DNA of 32,090 nt from an uncultured Clostridia bacterium (GCA_946185345.1 CAMHJC010000018.1:1-32090); one strand, 5' to 3'. Shown: positions 24,026 through 32,068, counted from the first letter of the stretch. The notes: a model not told the origin generated them from the letters alone. Numbers and translations are program-made.

Positions 24026-24096
24026 TCCGTCGATTCCTCCGCACGAAATCAGATCACTGAGTGTGGTGTGAAACGACTTTATCAGCGTTCTCCCCA

Positions 24097-25806
24097 TCAA
24101 CCGTTCGGAACGTCAGGTTCGCGGTCGTTTTCTATCATCAGCCATTCAGCGTTTTCGGCAAGTGCCTCGATGCCGTACTCCTTGAAGATATCTTCAGGAT
24201 CGGCAGCCCGATTGTTGAAATCGTCCACCGCCTTTTCCGCAAGAATGGAACAATAGGTGTATTTTGCCTCAAGCTCCTTGAAAAGCAGCTTTTCATTCAG
24301 ATAGCTCAGCATAAGGGTGATGACATTGATAATGCCTATGGCAAATATCATAAAGTTCTGCCCTGACAAATCTTTCCACAAGGTAACCGCAAGCGCCACA
24401 GCCGCCAAAAGCCAGGCGATTTTGGAGACAATGTTGATCCGTTTGATCAATGCGGCTTTTTCGCCGTATCTGCTGATTCTCTTGGAGAAGAAATTGTGCT
24501 GATCCGCCAGCCAGTCCTTGCAGATAAGCGAGTCGTTTTTGACGGTAAAATCAAAACGATTGTAAAGGGTGTCGGATTCGTGCCATCTGTCCAGAGCGTA
24601 TTTGGCCCAGCTCATATCCTTGCTGAATTTCACCTTGTAATGTCCGCCGACCGATTCGTTGATGCCGGCCGTGTACCAGTAGCACTGCACTCTCATGCAC
24701 TCGGCCAGCGCGCGGAATTCCAGATAATAATTCTCATTTCCGCCCAGCTTCGCGGCGAAAAAGTAGAAAATATAGGAAACGGCAAACAAGGCGATGAATA
24801 TGAAAATGGCAGGCTTGAACTCAAAAAAGTCGGAATACATCGAGAAGAAGATCAATCCCAGGCTGGCAAATCCCAGAATGGCATTTGTTTCAAACCTGTG
24901 ATCGAGCTGCGCCTTCATCGAAATCGCGTCATAGCAGATCTGTCTGAGCACAGCCGCATCGGAGGCAAGTGAAGGAGTGATCTTCTGACGGTAATTCGGC
25001 AGCAGATCCCACACATTCTCAGTCTGATGGGTCCGGTTGAGAGCGTATCGGATGATGGTCTTGTTAAACTGCCTGATCTTCTTTGCGTTCTTGTCGAAGT
25101 TTTTTCTCCTTGCGTCGTTCTTTTTGGCCTTAGGATAACGGTATCTGTCAAACCATACGTTCTCGTCGTCGGCCTTTTCCAGCAATCTGGGATAAATGTC
25201 CCTCACGGAATAATTCTTCACGCCGGCTTCGGCTTTGATATCTGCAATATTGTCTCTGGCGGCAGGAAGAACGATCTGAAAAATCGGGCGGTTCTCGGGA
25301 AATTTCATTTCGTAATTCTCATAGGATTTTGCGGGACTGTAGCAGAGAATTTTCTTGATCGTACCGTAGATTTCCCCGGTCGCCACTCCGTCCCACAGAG
25401 CAAGCACCAGCCAGCATTTCCGCTTGATTTCGTCAATGCTGTCCACAGGCTTGACGATGGCGTGAAATTTTTTCTTCAGTATGCCGACCGCCAGCGATGT
25501 ATTGTCGCTGGTATCGCTTCTGCGTACGTAAACAGTCAGCTGTACCCTGCTGTCATTGCGGTCTTTCTTCGTCAGGTCACGGGAGGAAAAACTGCCGAAT
25601 TTCTTTTCAAGCAGCTTGCCAAAGGCTTCCACCGCTTTTTTGAGGCTGTTTTGGTTGTGCAGCTCAGGCTCAAATTCCTGAGATATAACGCCGATATTGA
25701 CCGGAATGCAGTAATTCAGGTCGTAATCCCCGTTGATGATATCCTGTCTGGCGAAAAATTTTTCTTCCATCTTGGCAAGGGATAATTGATCCTTTTTTTT
25801 GGCCAT
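24097..25806 (-). CDS. SLOG-like / SLATT-like membrane protein, candidate signalling effector
   Basis: A 569-residue protein I cannot name with certainty. Residues about 34-185 look like a Rossmannoid SLOG or TIR-like nucleotide-binding domain: a first strand IPVNIGVIS, a middle strand WLVLALWDG (132-140) followed by a YGT turn (148-149), and a strand PIFQIVLPA. A charged linker (about 186-260) follows. Then come two units of paired transmembrane helices (about 307-327 with 333-352, and 459-477 with 483-503), each followed by a helix with an aromatic/AE motif (EFRALAECMRVQCYW at 363; KYTYCSILAEKAVDDF at 515). That is reminiscent of SLATT pore-forming effectors. The ATG at 25804-25806 has GGAGG upstream. 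It has its own promoter, and the RyR gene follows. Confidence 0.75.
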   Translation of the reverse strand: MAKKKDQLSLAKMEEKFFARQDIINGDYDLNYCIPVNIGVISQEFEPELHNQNSLKKAVEAFGKLLEKKFGSFSSRDLTKKDRNDSRVQLTVYVRRSDTSDNTSLAVGILKKKFHAIVKPVDSIDEIKRKCWLVLALWDGVATGEIYGTIKKILCYSPAKSYENYEMKFPENRPIFQIVLPAARDNIADIKAEAGVKNYSVRDIYPRLLEKADDENVWFDRYRYPKAKKNDARRKNFDKNAKKIRQFNKTIIRYALNRTHQTENVWDLLPNYRQKITPSLASDAAVLRQICYDAISMKAQLDHRFETNAILGFASLGLIFFSMYSDFFEFKPAIFIFIALFAVSYIFYFFAAKLGGNENYYLEFRALAECMRVQCYWYTAGINESVGGHYKVKFSKDMSWAKYALDRWHESDTLYNRFDFTVKNDSLICKDWLADQHNFFSKRISRYGEKAALIKRINIVSKIAWLLAAVALAVTLWKDLSGQNFMIFAIGIINVITLMLSYLNEKLLFKELEAKYTYCSILAEKAVDDFNNRAADPEDIFKEYGIEALAENAEWLMIENDREPDVPNG

Positions 25807-25844
25807 AACTCTCACTTCCTCCTTTATTCTACTGATTAAGTACA

Positions 25845-25873
25845 ATTATACACCAATTTGAACAAAATTGCAA
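25845..25873 (-). promoter_or_regulatory. Sigma-A promoter of the SLOG/SLATT-like gene
   Basis: TTGCAA (25868-25873), 17-bp spacer, TATAAT (25845-25850) on the minus strand, about 40 nt before the start codon. It is divergent from the GNAT promoter at 25937. Confidence 0.78.
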
Positions 25874-25936
25874 GACTGATTACGAATAATTATTATATAT
25901 TTTCAGCACACTCACCCATTAAAAATCATAAAGTCA

Positions 25937-25965
25937 TTGACAATCACACTTCCACCCCTTATAAT
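25937..25965 (+). promoter_or_regulatory. Sigma-A promoter of the GNAT pair
   Basis: TTGACA (25937-25942), 17-bp spacer, TATAAT (25960-25965). The 5' untranslated region is about 75 nt. Confidence 0.9.
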
Positions 25966-26048
25966 GAAAAATGACTTCCGCAACGCCCGTTCAGATGGCC
26001 GGAAATGACTGATCAGACACAAGTTCATTGATACGAGGAGCATAAACT

Positions 26049-26561
26049 ATGAGAATAAGACCCTACAAACCCTGTGACGGCGACACGATCGCAGGCTGGC
26101 TCACAGACGAAAAGACCTTTGCCATGTGGTGCGCAGGAAAATATGCGTTTCCACTGACGGGTGATCAGATCAACGCGCGGTACGACGCCATGCGTGACAA
26201 TCCCTGCGAATATATGATGACGGCCCTGGATGACAGCGGCACTCCCGTGGGATACTTCCTGCTGAGAAACGCAGACTGGGAGGCGCAGTCGGTTCACATG
26301 GGATTCATCGTGGTGGATTCATCCAAAAGAGGCATGGGTTACGGCAAACAGATGATCGGCCTCGCAAAGAAATTCTGCTTTGAGATACTCGGCATGAAGC
26401 GCATTACCCTCGGCGTATTCCACATCAACCGCAGAGCGATGGACTGCTACGAGTCATCCGGATTCCTCCCGTACGGCACGGAAGACGAAACCTTTGATTT
26501 CCACGGCAGAGAGTGGAAATTCATTCAGATGGAATGTGTGGATAACGGCAGTGACGAATAA
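26049..26561 (+). CDS. GNAT family N-acetyltransferase (RimJ/RimL type)
   Basis: A 170-residue acetyltransferase. The start MRIRPYKPCDGDTIAGWLTDEKTF is typical of RimL-like GNATs. The acetyl-CoA motif lies around residues 86-112 (VDSSKRGMGYGKQMIGLAKKF), followed by ITLGVFHINRRAMDCYESSGF. The target may be a protein N-terminus or a small amine; it cannot be told from sequence. GAGG lies about 10 nt before the ATG. The next GNAT starts within its last codons. Confidence 0.9.
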   Translation: MRIRPYKPCDGDTIAGWLTDEKTFAMWCAGKYAFPLTGDQINARYDAMRDNPCEYMMTALDDSGTPVGYFLLRNADWEAQSVHMGFIVVDSSKRGMGYGKQMIGLAKKFCFEILGMKRITLGVFHINRRAMDCYESSGFLPYGTEDETFDFHGREWKFIQMECVDNGSDE

Positions 26562-27129
26562 TATCAGTATTCGAGCCGTCACTCCCGACGACGCGCCGAG
26601 GCTTCTGGAAATATACGGTTATTATGTGGAGCGCACGGCGATTTCATTTGAATACGTCACTCCGTCCGAGATGGAATTCCGTGGAAGAATAGCCCGTATT
26701 TCGGAGAAATATCCCTATCTGGCGGCCGTCAGCGGCGAAAATATCATCGGCTACGCCTATGCGAGGGAATTTGTGGGACGGGCCGCCTGCGACTGGTGTG
26801 CGGAAGTGACCGTCTATGTGGCGCACGACTGCCGGAAATCGGGCGTCGGAAAGGCGCTTTACAATGTGCTGGAGAATTCGCTGAGAAAAATGGGGATCAT
26901 CAACATCTACGCAAGCATCGCTCTGCCCGAACAGGAGGACGAATATCTCACCCGGAACAGCGCCGAATTCCATCTGCACATGGGATTTGAGCAGACAGCG
27001 CAGTTTCACCGGTGCGGTTACAAATTCGGACGCTGGTACGACCTTATCTGGGTGGAAAAATTCATCGGGCAGCACGTTCAAAATCCCCCTTCGGTCAGAT
27101 TATTCAAAGATATCTCGAGTGAAAAATAA
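26551..27129 (+). CDS. GNAT family N-acetyltransferase (phosphinothricin acetyltransferase-like)
   Basis: A 192-residue acetyltransferase resembling the PAT/MddA (methionine sulfoximine or phosphinothricin) group. It has ISIRAVTPDDAPRLLEIYGYYVERTAISFEY at the start, VYVAHDCRKSGVGKALYNVLE as acetyl-CoA motif and KFGRWYDLIWVEK at the end. The best start is GTG at 26551-26553, which overlaps the previous gene's stop by 11 bp and suggests translational coupling; no good ribosome binding site is present. A longer frame begins at 26494 inside the upstream GNAT and lacks support. There is an insertion (PEQEDEYLTRNS, about 130-141) where PAT enzymes usually have a shorter loop. Confidence 0.87.
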   Translation: MTNNISIRAVTPDDAPRLLEIYGYYVERTAISFEYVTPSEMEFRGRIARISEKYPYLAAVSGENIIGYAYAREFVGRAACDWCAEVTVYVAHDCRKSGVGKALYNVLENSLRKMGIINIYASIALPEQEDEYLTRNSAEFHLHMGFEQTAQFHRCGYKFGRWYDLIWVEKFIGQHVQNPPSVRLFKDISSEK

Positions 27130-27132
27130 TGG

Positions 27133-27161
27133 TTGAAATTGCGGCGGATTTATGATACAGT
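27133..27161 (+). promoter_or_regulatory. Possible promoter of the small gene at 27207
   Basis: TTGAAA (27133-27138), 17-bp spacer, TACAGT (27156-27161). The -35 is good and the -10 is moderate. Confidence 0.5.
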
Positions 27162-27206
27162 ATATATGTAACAATCATTTCCGACGCAAAGAGAGGGGTT
27201 GCCGCT

Positions 27207-27497
27207 ATGAAAAGAGTGAAGCATGTGACCGCCAGAAAAATCGAAAGGCTGCCGTTGACGACCCGTGTCAAAAAGGTGGAAACTATCACGGCATATCCCA
27301 AAAAGACCACCAGTATCCGCACCGAACTGAGCGACGGATGCTACATGATGACCTATTACTTCCGGCGAGGCCCCTACGGTGAGCTTCTCGCCGAAGATAT
27401 CAATAAGGCCACCCACTTCGAACGGGCGATCTACGACAAAACAGACCGTCTGATCGGCAGCACTTCCGGAGAGCTCACCGACAAAATCAGATGGTGA
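27207..27497 (+). CDS. Uncharacterised small basic protein
   Basis: A 96-residue protein with a lysine/arginine-rich first half (MKRVKHVTARKIERLPLTTRVKK) and a second half (CYMMTYYFRRGPYGELLAEDINKATHFERAIYDKTDRLIGS) that suggests a small alpha/beta fold. There is no signal peptide or membrane segment, and I do not recognise a family. GAGAGGGG precedes the ATG. A strong terminator follows 34 bp downstream, which supports a real gene. Confidence 0.65.
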   Translation: MKRVKHVTARKIERLPLTTRVKKVETITAYPKKTTSIRTELSDGCYMMTYYFRRGPYGELLAEDINKATHFERAIYDKTDRLIGSTSGELTDKIRW

Positions 27498-27530
27498 GTT
27501 TTTACGGACTTATACAATCACAAAAAGCAT

Positions 27531-27579
27531 AAAAAGCATTGCACGTTCCGCTTGATAAAACGGTTCTGCAATGCTTTTT
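27531..27579. terminator. Bidirectional terminator between the small gene and rpe
   Basis: A 13-bp perfect inverted repeat, AAAAAGCATTGCA (27531-27543) with its complement (27567-27579). T-tracts follow on both strands. Confidence 0.9.
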
Positions 27580-27583
27580 TTTG

Positions 27584-28240
27584 TTATTTACAGCTGCGTT
27601 CGCTCAGCTCACGGAAGGCCGCCGCACGGTCTGCCGCGCCGAATACGGCATTGCCGGCGACCATCATATCCGCGCCGGCTTCCGCTGCCTTCCGGACATT
27701 GGAGGCATTGACACCTCCGTCGATCATTACCGGAATACACAGCCCGCGGGCGGCACATTCCGCCTTGATGACGGCGATTTTGTCGAGACAGTCCGGCATC
27801 ATGGACTGACCGCCGAATCCCGGCTCCACCGTCATGACCAGGATATGATCCAGCTTGTCCAGGTATGGAAAGAGCGCTTCGGGAGCGGTCTTTGGCTTGA
27901 CCGAAAGACCGGCCTTTTTGCCGCATTGGTGTATCAGATCAATGCACCTGTCAAGATCGCTGTCACATTCGGCGTGTACCGTGATAATGTCCGAACCGGC
28001 CTTTGCGAAATTCTCGATATATTCGAGAGGATTGGTCATCATCAGGTGAACGTCAAAAACCATCCCGGAAACCGGGCGCAGCGCCTTCACCATGGAATAG
28101 CCGAAGGTGAGATTCGGCACGAAATGGCCGTCCATTATGTCGATGTGAAGCACCTTGGTGCCGGCCGATTCGATTTCCCTTACCTCATCGCCCATTTTTG
28201 TAAAATCCGCCGACAGCAGCGACGGAGCTATGATTGCCAT
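27584..28240 (-). CDS. rpe: Ribulose-phosphate 3-epimerase
   Basis: A 218-residue TIM-barrel, metal-dependent enzyme that interconverts ribulose 5-phosphate and xylulose 5-phosphate in the pentose phosphate pathway. Motifs are IAPSLLSADFTKMGDEV (start), LHIDIMDGHFVPNLTFG (metal and catalytic Asp), VFDVHLMM, MTVEPGFGGQSMM (phosphate loop) and MIDGGVNASN (second catalytic Asp). Full length for the family. It starts 24 bp after nnr with a GGG-containing site upstream, so the two are co-transcribed. Confidence 0.98.
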   Translation of the reverse strand: MAIIAPSLLSADFTKMGDEVREIESAGTKVLHIDIMDGHFVPNLTFGYSMVKALRPVSGMVFDVHLMMTNPLEYIENFAKAGSDIITVHAECDSDLDRCIDLIHQCGKKAGLSVKPKTAPEALFPYLDKLDHILVMTVEPGFGGQSMMPDCLDKIAVIKAECAARGLCIPVMIDGGVNASNVRKAAEAGADMMVAGNAVFGAADRAAAFRELSERSCK

Positions 28241-28264
28241 TGCTTAATCAACCCTTTTTGCGTA

Positions 28265-29812
28265 TTAGTTCTTCTCAATGTCACTGAAAATATCCGAGAA
28301 TTCCATAATAATATCGTTGGCTGTCATGGAATGCTGTGAATATTTGTCGGCCGCGCAGTCGCCTGCCATGCCGTGAATGTGTACGGCGCAGGGTGCGGCT
28401 TCTTCCGGATCCATTCCCTGAGCGAGCAGAGAACCCAGCAGACCGGCCAGCACATCGCCGCTGCCCGACTTGGACATGCCGGGATTGCCCGTAAGATTGA
28501 TTGAAATGCGGCCGTCGGGATTGGCACAGACGGTGTTGGCCCCCTTGAGCACCATGTAAACACCGAAGGTCATCGCAAAGGAGGAGGCCACTTCCAGACG
28601 CTGCGACTGAACCTCGACATTGGTCTTTCCGACCAGACGGGCCATTTCACCGGGGTGCGGAGTCATCACAACGGGCGCTTTTGCCTCCCGGAGCACGCCG
28701 AGGTTGTCCTTGATGGCGTTGAGTCCGTCGGCGTCAATGATGATCGGCACGTCGGAATTGCGTATGACGGCTTCGACAACATCGGTCACGTCCTGACCTT
28801 TGCCCATGCCGCAGCCGATCATGACGGCGGTGGCGCTCTTCATCTTTTCGAGTATCAGAGGAACGGAAGCCGACGACACCGTTCCGGATTCATTGGTTTT
28901 GAGCAGGAAATACACCGGATCAACCAGATTTCCCGCAACAATCGGATAAATCTCAGCCGGAACAGCCATTTCAACCATGCCGACGCCCGACATCACAGCC
29001 GCCTTGCCGGCGAATGTCGCCGAGCCTGCCATTCCTATGCTGCCGCAGATGCAGAGCAGCTTTCCGAAAGTGCCTTTGTGGGTGTTGCTGCTGCGCTTCG
29101 GGAAGCAGCGGCACACGTCCTCATAGTCGATGGTGGAAATGTGGTGCTCCTGCTCCTGAATGACATGGTCGTCAATGCCGATGGCCGCCACATGAACCTC
29201 ACCGCAGTAGTCCACAGCCGGATAAATCACATGTCCCGGCTTGCGGGTGGAGAAGGTCACGGTGTAATCGGCCTGAACGCATGCCCCGGAGACTTCGCCC
29301 GAATCGGAATCAACACCGCTCGGAACATCGACCGAAACCACCGAGCCGGCGGACGAATTGATCATCTCAATGACCTCGCTCAGCTCATCGCTGACCGTTC
29401 CGTGGAATCCGACTCCGAATATCGCGTCCACTATGATGTCGGAATTCTCAATGGTCTTGGCGAATTCCTGCCTGTCCTCCTGCTCGGTAAAAGAGAGCGT
29501 CTTGATGCCGGCGGCTTCGCTCTCCCTGAGAAATCTTTTGGCGTCGTCGGTTGTCGGAGTGCCGAGCGCCAGAAGCACGCGGACCTTGGCGCCGCCTTCC
29601 AGCAGTCTCTTTGCCACAACAAAGCCGTCTCCGCCGTTGTTGCCTATTCCGCAGACCACGGCCACCGACCTGTTCGCCACGCCCAGGGCTTCCGCTATGA
29701 AGCGGCAAACCGATGCGCCGGCATTTTCCATCAGTCGTGTGTGATCGAAGCCGCCGTTGCTCACGGCGTAGTCCTCCAACTTTTTGGTTTGCGAATTGTC
29801 TAAAATAATCAT
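28265..29812 (-). CDS. nnr: Bifunctional NAD(P)H-hydrate epimerase / ADP-dependent dehydratase
   Basis: A 515-residue metabolite-repair enzyme. It epimerises R-NAD(P)HX and dehydrates S-NAD(P)HX back to NAD(P)H using ADP. The N-terminal YjeF_N epimerase domain (about 1-215) has GNNGGDGFVVAKRL and DAIFGVGFHGTVS. The C-terminal ribokinase-like dehydratase domain has HKGTFGKLLCICGSIGMAGSATFAGKAA, VMTPHPGEMARL and NPGMSKSGSGDVLAGLLGSLLAQG. The ATG at 29810-29812 with GGAGG 8 nt upstream gives MIILDNSQ; a longer frame to 29854 is unsupported. It precedes rpe in an operon. Confidence 0.96.
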   Translation of the reverse strand: MIILDNSQTKKLEDYAVSNGGFDHTRLMENAGASVCRFIAEALGVANRSVAVVCGIGNNGGDGFVVAKRLLEGGAKVRVLLALGTPTTDDAKRFLRESEAAGIKTLSFTEQEDRQEFAKTIENSDIIVDAIFGVGFHGTVSDELSEVIEMINSSAGSVVSVDVPSGVDSDSGEVSGACVQADYTVTFSTRKPGHVIYPAVDYCGEVHVAAIGIDDHVIQEQEHHISTIDYEDVCRCFPKRSSNTHKGTFGKLLCICGSIGMAGSATFAGKAAVMSGVGMVEMAVPAEIYPIVAGNLVDPVYFLLKTNESGTVSSASVPLILEKMKSATAVMIGCGMGKGQDVTDVVEAVIRNSDVPIIIDADGLNAIKDNLGVLREAKAPVVMTPHPGEMARLVGKTNVEVQSQRLEVASSFAMTFGVYMVLKGANTVCANPDGRISINLTGNPGMSKSGSGDVLAGLLGSLLAQGMDPEEAAPCAVHIHGMAGDCAADKYSQHSMTANDIIMEFSDIFSDIEKN

Positions 29813-29919
29813 ATGAATCTCCTCCGCTAACAAAACAGGGACAAGCGCACCCACAATAGGCCGCCCGTCCCGGTGGCGAATTTTTTTTGATGATCAATTA
29901 TTCATGCAGAATCAATGGA

Positions 29920-30477
29920 TTATTGAGCTTTTTTGCCCGTCTTTGAAAATGCCTCACGGTAAACGGTTGCGCTGACCGATGACTTCATTGCCTCAACCAT
30001 TTTCTGATTCGGCGTGAAAAAGAGCAATGTGTTCAGGCCGCTTTTGTCATCTTTATAGTAGATATATATCGTGTCCTTATGATCCTTGCTCGCGGAAAAA
30101 TCCTTGACCGAGCCGACCTTGAGACTGTCGATTTCCTTATCGCTCGGGCGGCCTATTTTCTCGATGGCTTTGGCGTCAACGTCAATCATATGCTTTCTCT
30201 TGCTCTTTGCGGTGATCCTGTCAATGGTCAGCTCGCCGCTGAAATAGGTGTATTCATATTCAAGCATAAAGGCATGTCTCGCAAAAAAGACCGTCAGAGC
30301 CAGACCGATCAGCAGCAGCATGTTGCCCATCAGTCCCGTGTGATCGGCATAGATGCCAAACGCCCTGACAACCCATGACAGTGTCAGACCGCCTACTACA
30401 ATACCGACCGCCTTGGCAATCTGCATGGTATCGAGCTTTCTTTTTACAAGTGTTTCACAAACAAAATCGCTTATCAT
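29920..30477 (-). CDS. Uncharacterised membrane protein (possibly DUF6106)
   Basis: A 185-residue protein with two transmembrane helices (about 23-40 and 50-66) and a C-terminal cytosolic domain of about 115 residues rich in beta strand and charge (EYEYTYFSGELTIDRITAKSKRKH, DTIYIYYKDDKS, LLFFTPNQKMVEAM). The layout resembles small Clostridia proteins I associate with DUF6106, though this is from memory. AAGGAG is 12 nt before the ATG. It lies upstream of nnr with a 107-bp gap. Confidence 0.65.
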   Translation of the reverse strand: MISDFVCETLVKRKLDTMQIAKAVGIVVGGLTLSWVVRAFGIYADHTGLMGNMLLLIGLALTVFFARHAFMLEYEYTYFSGELTIDRITAKSKRKHMIDVDAKAIEKIGRPSDKEIDSLKVGSVKDFSASKDHKDTIYIYYKDDKSGLNTLLFFTPNQKMVEAMKSSVSATVYREAFSKTGKKAQ

Positions 30478-30513
30478 TCCGGAAAACAGCTCCTTAAATT
30501 TTGACTTTTGTAT

Positions 30514-30542
30514 ATTATAACATACCTTTGCACCGAAAACAA
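30514..30542 (-). promoter_or_regulatory. Sigma-A promoter of the membrane protein gene at 29920-30477
   Basis: TTGTTT (30537-30542), 17-bp spacer, TATAAT (30514-30519) on the minus strand. The rest of the 352-bp gap 30478-30829 is AT-rich and holds only this promoter and the divergent one at 30777. Confidence 0.7.
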
Positions 30543-30776
30543 TATCTTTTTTGCCTGTTTTAAAATAATTCCGAAAAAAATACAGAAATCAGGAGTAAAT
30601 GGAAAAATTTGCGGTCATCAAAGGATTTAAGTGATGAATATTCACTACTTTTATCGGTCGTTCCCTGTCGTTTAATATATATTTTCATTTTGTTAATAAT
30701 TTCATCAGATTATTCCCATATGATCTGGTGTATAATGATTGACAGAAAAAATTTATTTTTTTTAATGAAAATCATC

Positions 30777-30805
30777 TTGATTACAACGGGGAATTGATGT
30801 AAAAT
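30777..30805 (+). promoter_or_regulatory. Sigma-A promoter of the ireB-like gene
   Basis: TTGATT (30777-30782), 17-bp spacer, TAAAAT (30800-30805), about 24 nt before the start codon and ahead of a GGAGGTG ribosome binding site. Confidence 0.65.
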
Positions 30806-30829
30806 AATACTATACGGAGGTGTTTATTT

Positions 30830-31075
30830 ATGGATGAAACTATGACCTTCTCCATTGAACAGGATCACGCGGAGGAAATGAAAACCCTTCTCAAGATCGT
30901 GTATGACGCACTGAAAGAAAAGGGCTACAACCCTGTCAATCAGATTGTCGGTTATCTTCTTTCGGAGGACCCGACTTATATCACAACGCACGCGAACGCT
31001 CGCAGTATTATCCGCAAGATCGACAGAGACGATTTGCTGAGCGAATTGGTTAAGTCCTATCTTGACGACGAATAA
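30830..31075 (+). CDS. ireB: IreB family regulatory phosphoprotein (UPF0297)
   Basis: An 81-residue protein; the family member in Enterococcus is a substrate of the PASTA kinase IreK and influences cephalosporin resistance. The sequence is a full-length match: [78 protein letters not shown]. The N-terminal threonines (T4, T6) correspond to the known phosphorylation region. In many Firmicutes it precedes ruvX (yrrK), which is not present here. Confidence 0.97.
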   Translation: MDETMTFSIEQDHAEEMKTLLKIVYDALKEKGYNPVNQIVGYLLSEDPTYITTHANARSIIRKIDRDDLLSELVKSYLDDE

Positions 31076-31093
31076 TGCTATCAATCGAGACAG

Positions 31094-31129
31094 ACGGCGG
31101 CTTTTTTGTGATGAAAGGCCGCCGTTTTT
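31094..31129 (+). terminator. Terminator after the ireB-like gene
   Basis: Arms ACGGCGGC (31094-31101) and GCCGCCGT (31118-31125) followed by TTTTT. The loop includes a T-run. The next gene starts 45 bp further on, so some read-through is possible. Confidence 0.82.
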
Positions 31130-31173
31130 GGCTTGTTTATTTCTAATTTTTATGGATTAACGGAGGATTTATA

Positions 31174-31458
31174 ATGGAAAACAGTTATCTTTGCTATAAG
31201 GGCCGTCCGCTGGTTCGCAGCGGCAATGAGATGTATTACGGCAGCATGAGCGACAAGTACATTATTTTTATCAAGGAGCTTGCCACCAAGAAGGTCAATG
31301 ACGTGGACGTCGGCACCAGGTTTGAAATTCAGCTGCTCTTCACCGACCCCGACATCAAGGGCCGGGGCAAGATCGCCAAGTCGATTGAACGCGTGACATT
31401 CTCCGACGCCATGGAACTGGCCGAGGCGTGGCTCAATCGCTTCAACGCTCAAAAATAA
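31174..31458 (+). CDS. Uncharacterised small conserved protein
   Basis: A 94-residue soluble protein (MENSYLCYKGRPLVRSGNEMYYGSMSDKYIIFIKEL start, then VDVGTRFEIQLLFTDPDIKGRGKIAKSIERVTFSDAMELAEAWLNRF). The beta-rich first half and helical end suggest a compact single domain. No family name is recognised. GGAGG lies 7 nt before the ATG. It follows the ireB-like gene, and a strong bidirectional terminator follows. Confidence 0.8.
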   Translation: MENSYLCYKGRPLVRSGNEMYYGSMSDKYIIFIKELATKKVNDVDVGTRFEIQLLFTDPDIKGRGKIAKSIERVTFSDAMELAEAWLNRFNAQK

Positions 31459-31464
31459 AGATCA

Positions 31465-31503
31465 AAAAAACGACAGGCACATCATTTTGTCCTGTCGTTT
31501 TTT
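31465..31503. terminator. Bidirectional terminator between the small gene and ybaK
   Basis: A 13-bp inverted repeat AAAAAACGACAGG (31465-31477) with its complement (31491-31503). T-tracts on both strands serve converging genes. Confidence 0.92.
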
Positions 31504-31506
31504 ATT

Positions 31507-31992
31507 TTACTCCCGTGTGATGTCGTCAAATTCTCCCCCGCAGGCAGCCTTCAGGTCATCCGGCGAAAGCTTCAGCTGAATGCCCAGCCTGCCGCCGCTG
31601 ACGATGATCTGTTCCAGTTCCCGCGCCGATTGAGCGATTCGGGTGACGTACTGCTTCTTCATACCGATGGCCGTGCAGCCTCCCCGAATATATCCCGTCA
31701 CTGCGTTGATGTCCTTGACATGCAGCATGGCGACCGATTTTTCCCCCACGGATTTTGCCGCTTTTTTCATGTCAAGCTCCGCCTCGATGGGAATGACATA
31801 CACATAATACTGTTTGCTGGCTCCCTGCGCCACAAGGGTTTTGTAAACGATTTCGTGAGGCAGCCCCAGAAGATCCGCTATCTGCACGCCGTCCACAAAA
31901 TCCTTGCATTCGTAGGTCTTTGCCTCGTAACTGATTTTCATGCCGTCAAGAATCCGCATGGCGTTGGTCTTGACTTCTTTGCTTTTTGCCAT
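31507..31992 (-). CDS. ybaK: Cys-tRNA(Pro)/Cys-tRNA(Cys) deacylase YbaK/EbsC
   Basis: A 161-residue aminoacyl-tRNA editing enzyme that hydrolyses cysteine mis-attached to tRNA(Pro). Family features are KTNAMRILDGMKISYEAKTYE at the start, LGLPHEIVYKTLVAQG, the conserved lysine in KKAAKSVGEKSVAML and GYIRGGCTAIGMKKQY. Full length for the family. GGTG-type ribosome binding sequence lies ahead of the ATG at 31990-31992. Confidence 0.95.
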   Translation of the reverse strand: MAKSKEVKTNAMRILDGMKISYEAKTYECKDFVDGVQIADLLGLPHEIVYKTLVAQGASKQYYVYVIPIEAELDMKKAAKSVGEKSVAMLHVKDINAVTGYIRGGCTAIGMKKQYVTRIAQSARELEQIIVSGGRLGIQLKLSPDDLKAACGGEFDDITRE

Positions 31993-32053
31993 GTTGTTTC
32001 ACCTTTCCCGGATAAACGGAAAGTTAAATCAAGTGTGGAGTGTGGAGTGAATG

Positions 32054-32068
32054 AGCGCCTGTGGCGCT
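32054..32068. repeat. Short hairpin near the window end
   Basis: AGCGCC-TGT-GGCGCT, with a tandem GTGTGGA motif just before it (32033-32048). It lies upstream of ybaK. It may be part of a repeat cut by the window edge. Confidence 0.35.

Noticed and set aside
23900-24100. Minus-strand frame of 66 codons between the RyR and SLOG/SLATT-like genes
   Set aside because: It overlaps the repeat-like GC-rich block, lacks a ribosome binding site and has a low-complexity KKKKSKR run.
28655-29803. Plus-strand open frame of 382 codons
   Set aside because: Antisense to nnr with no start signals.
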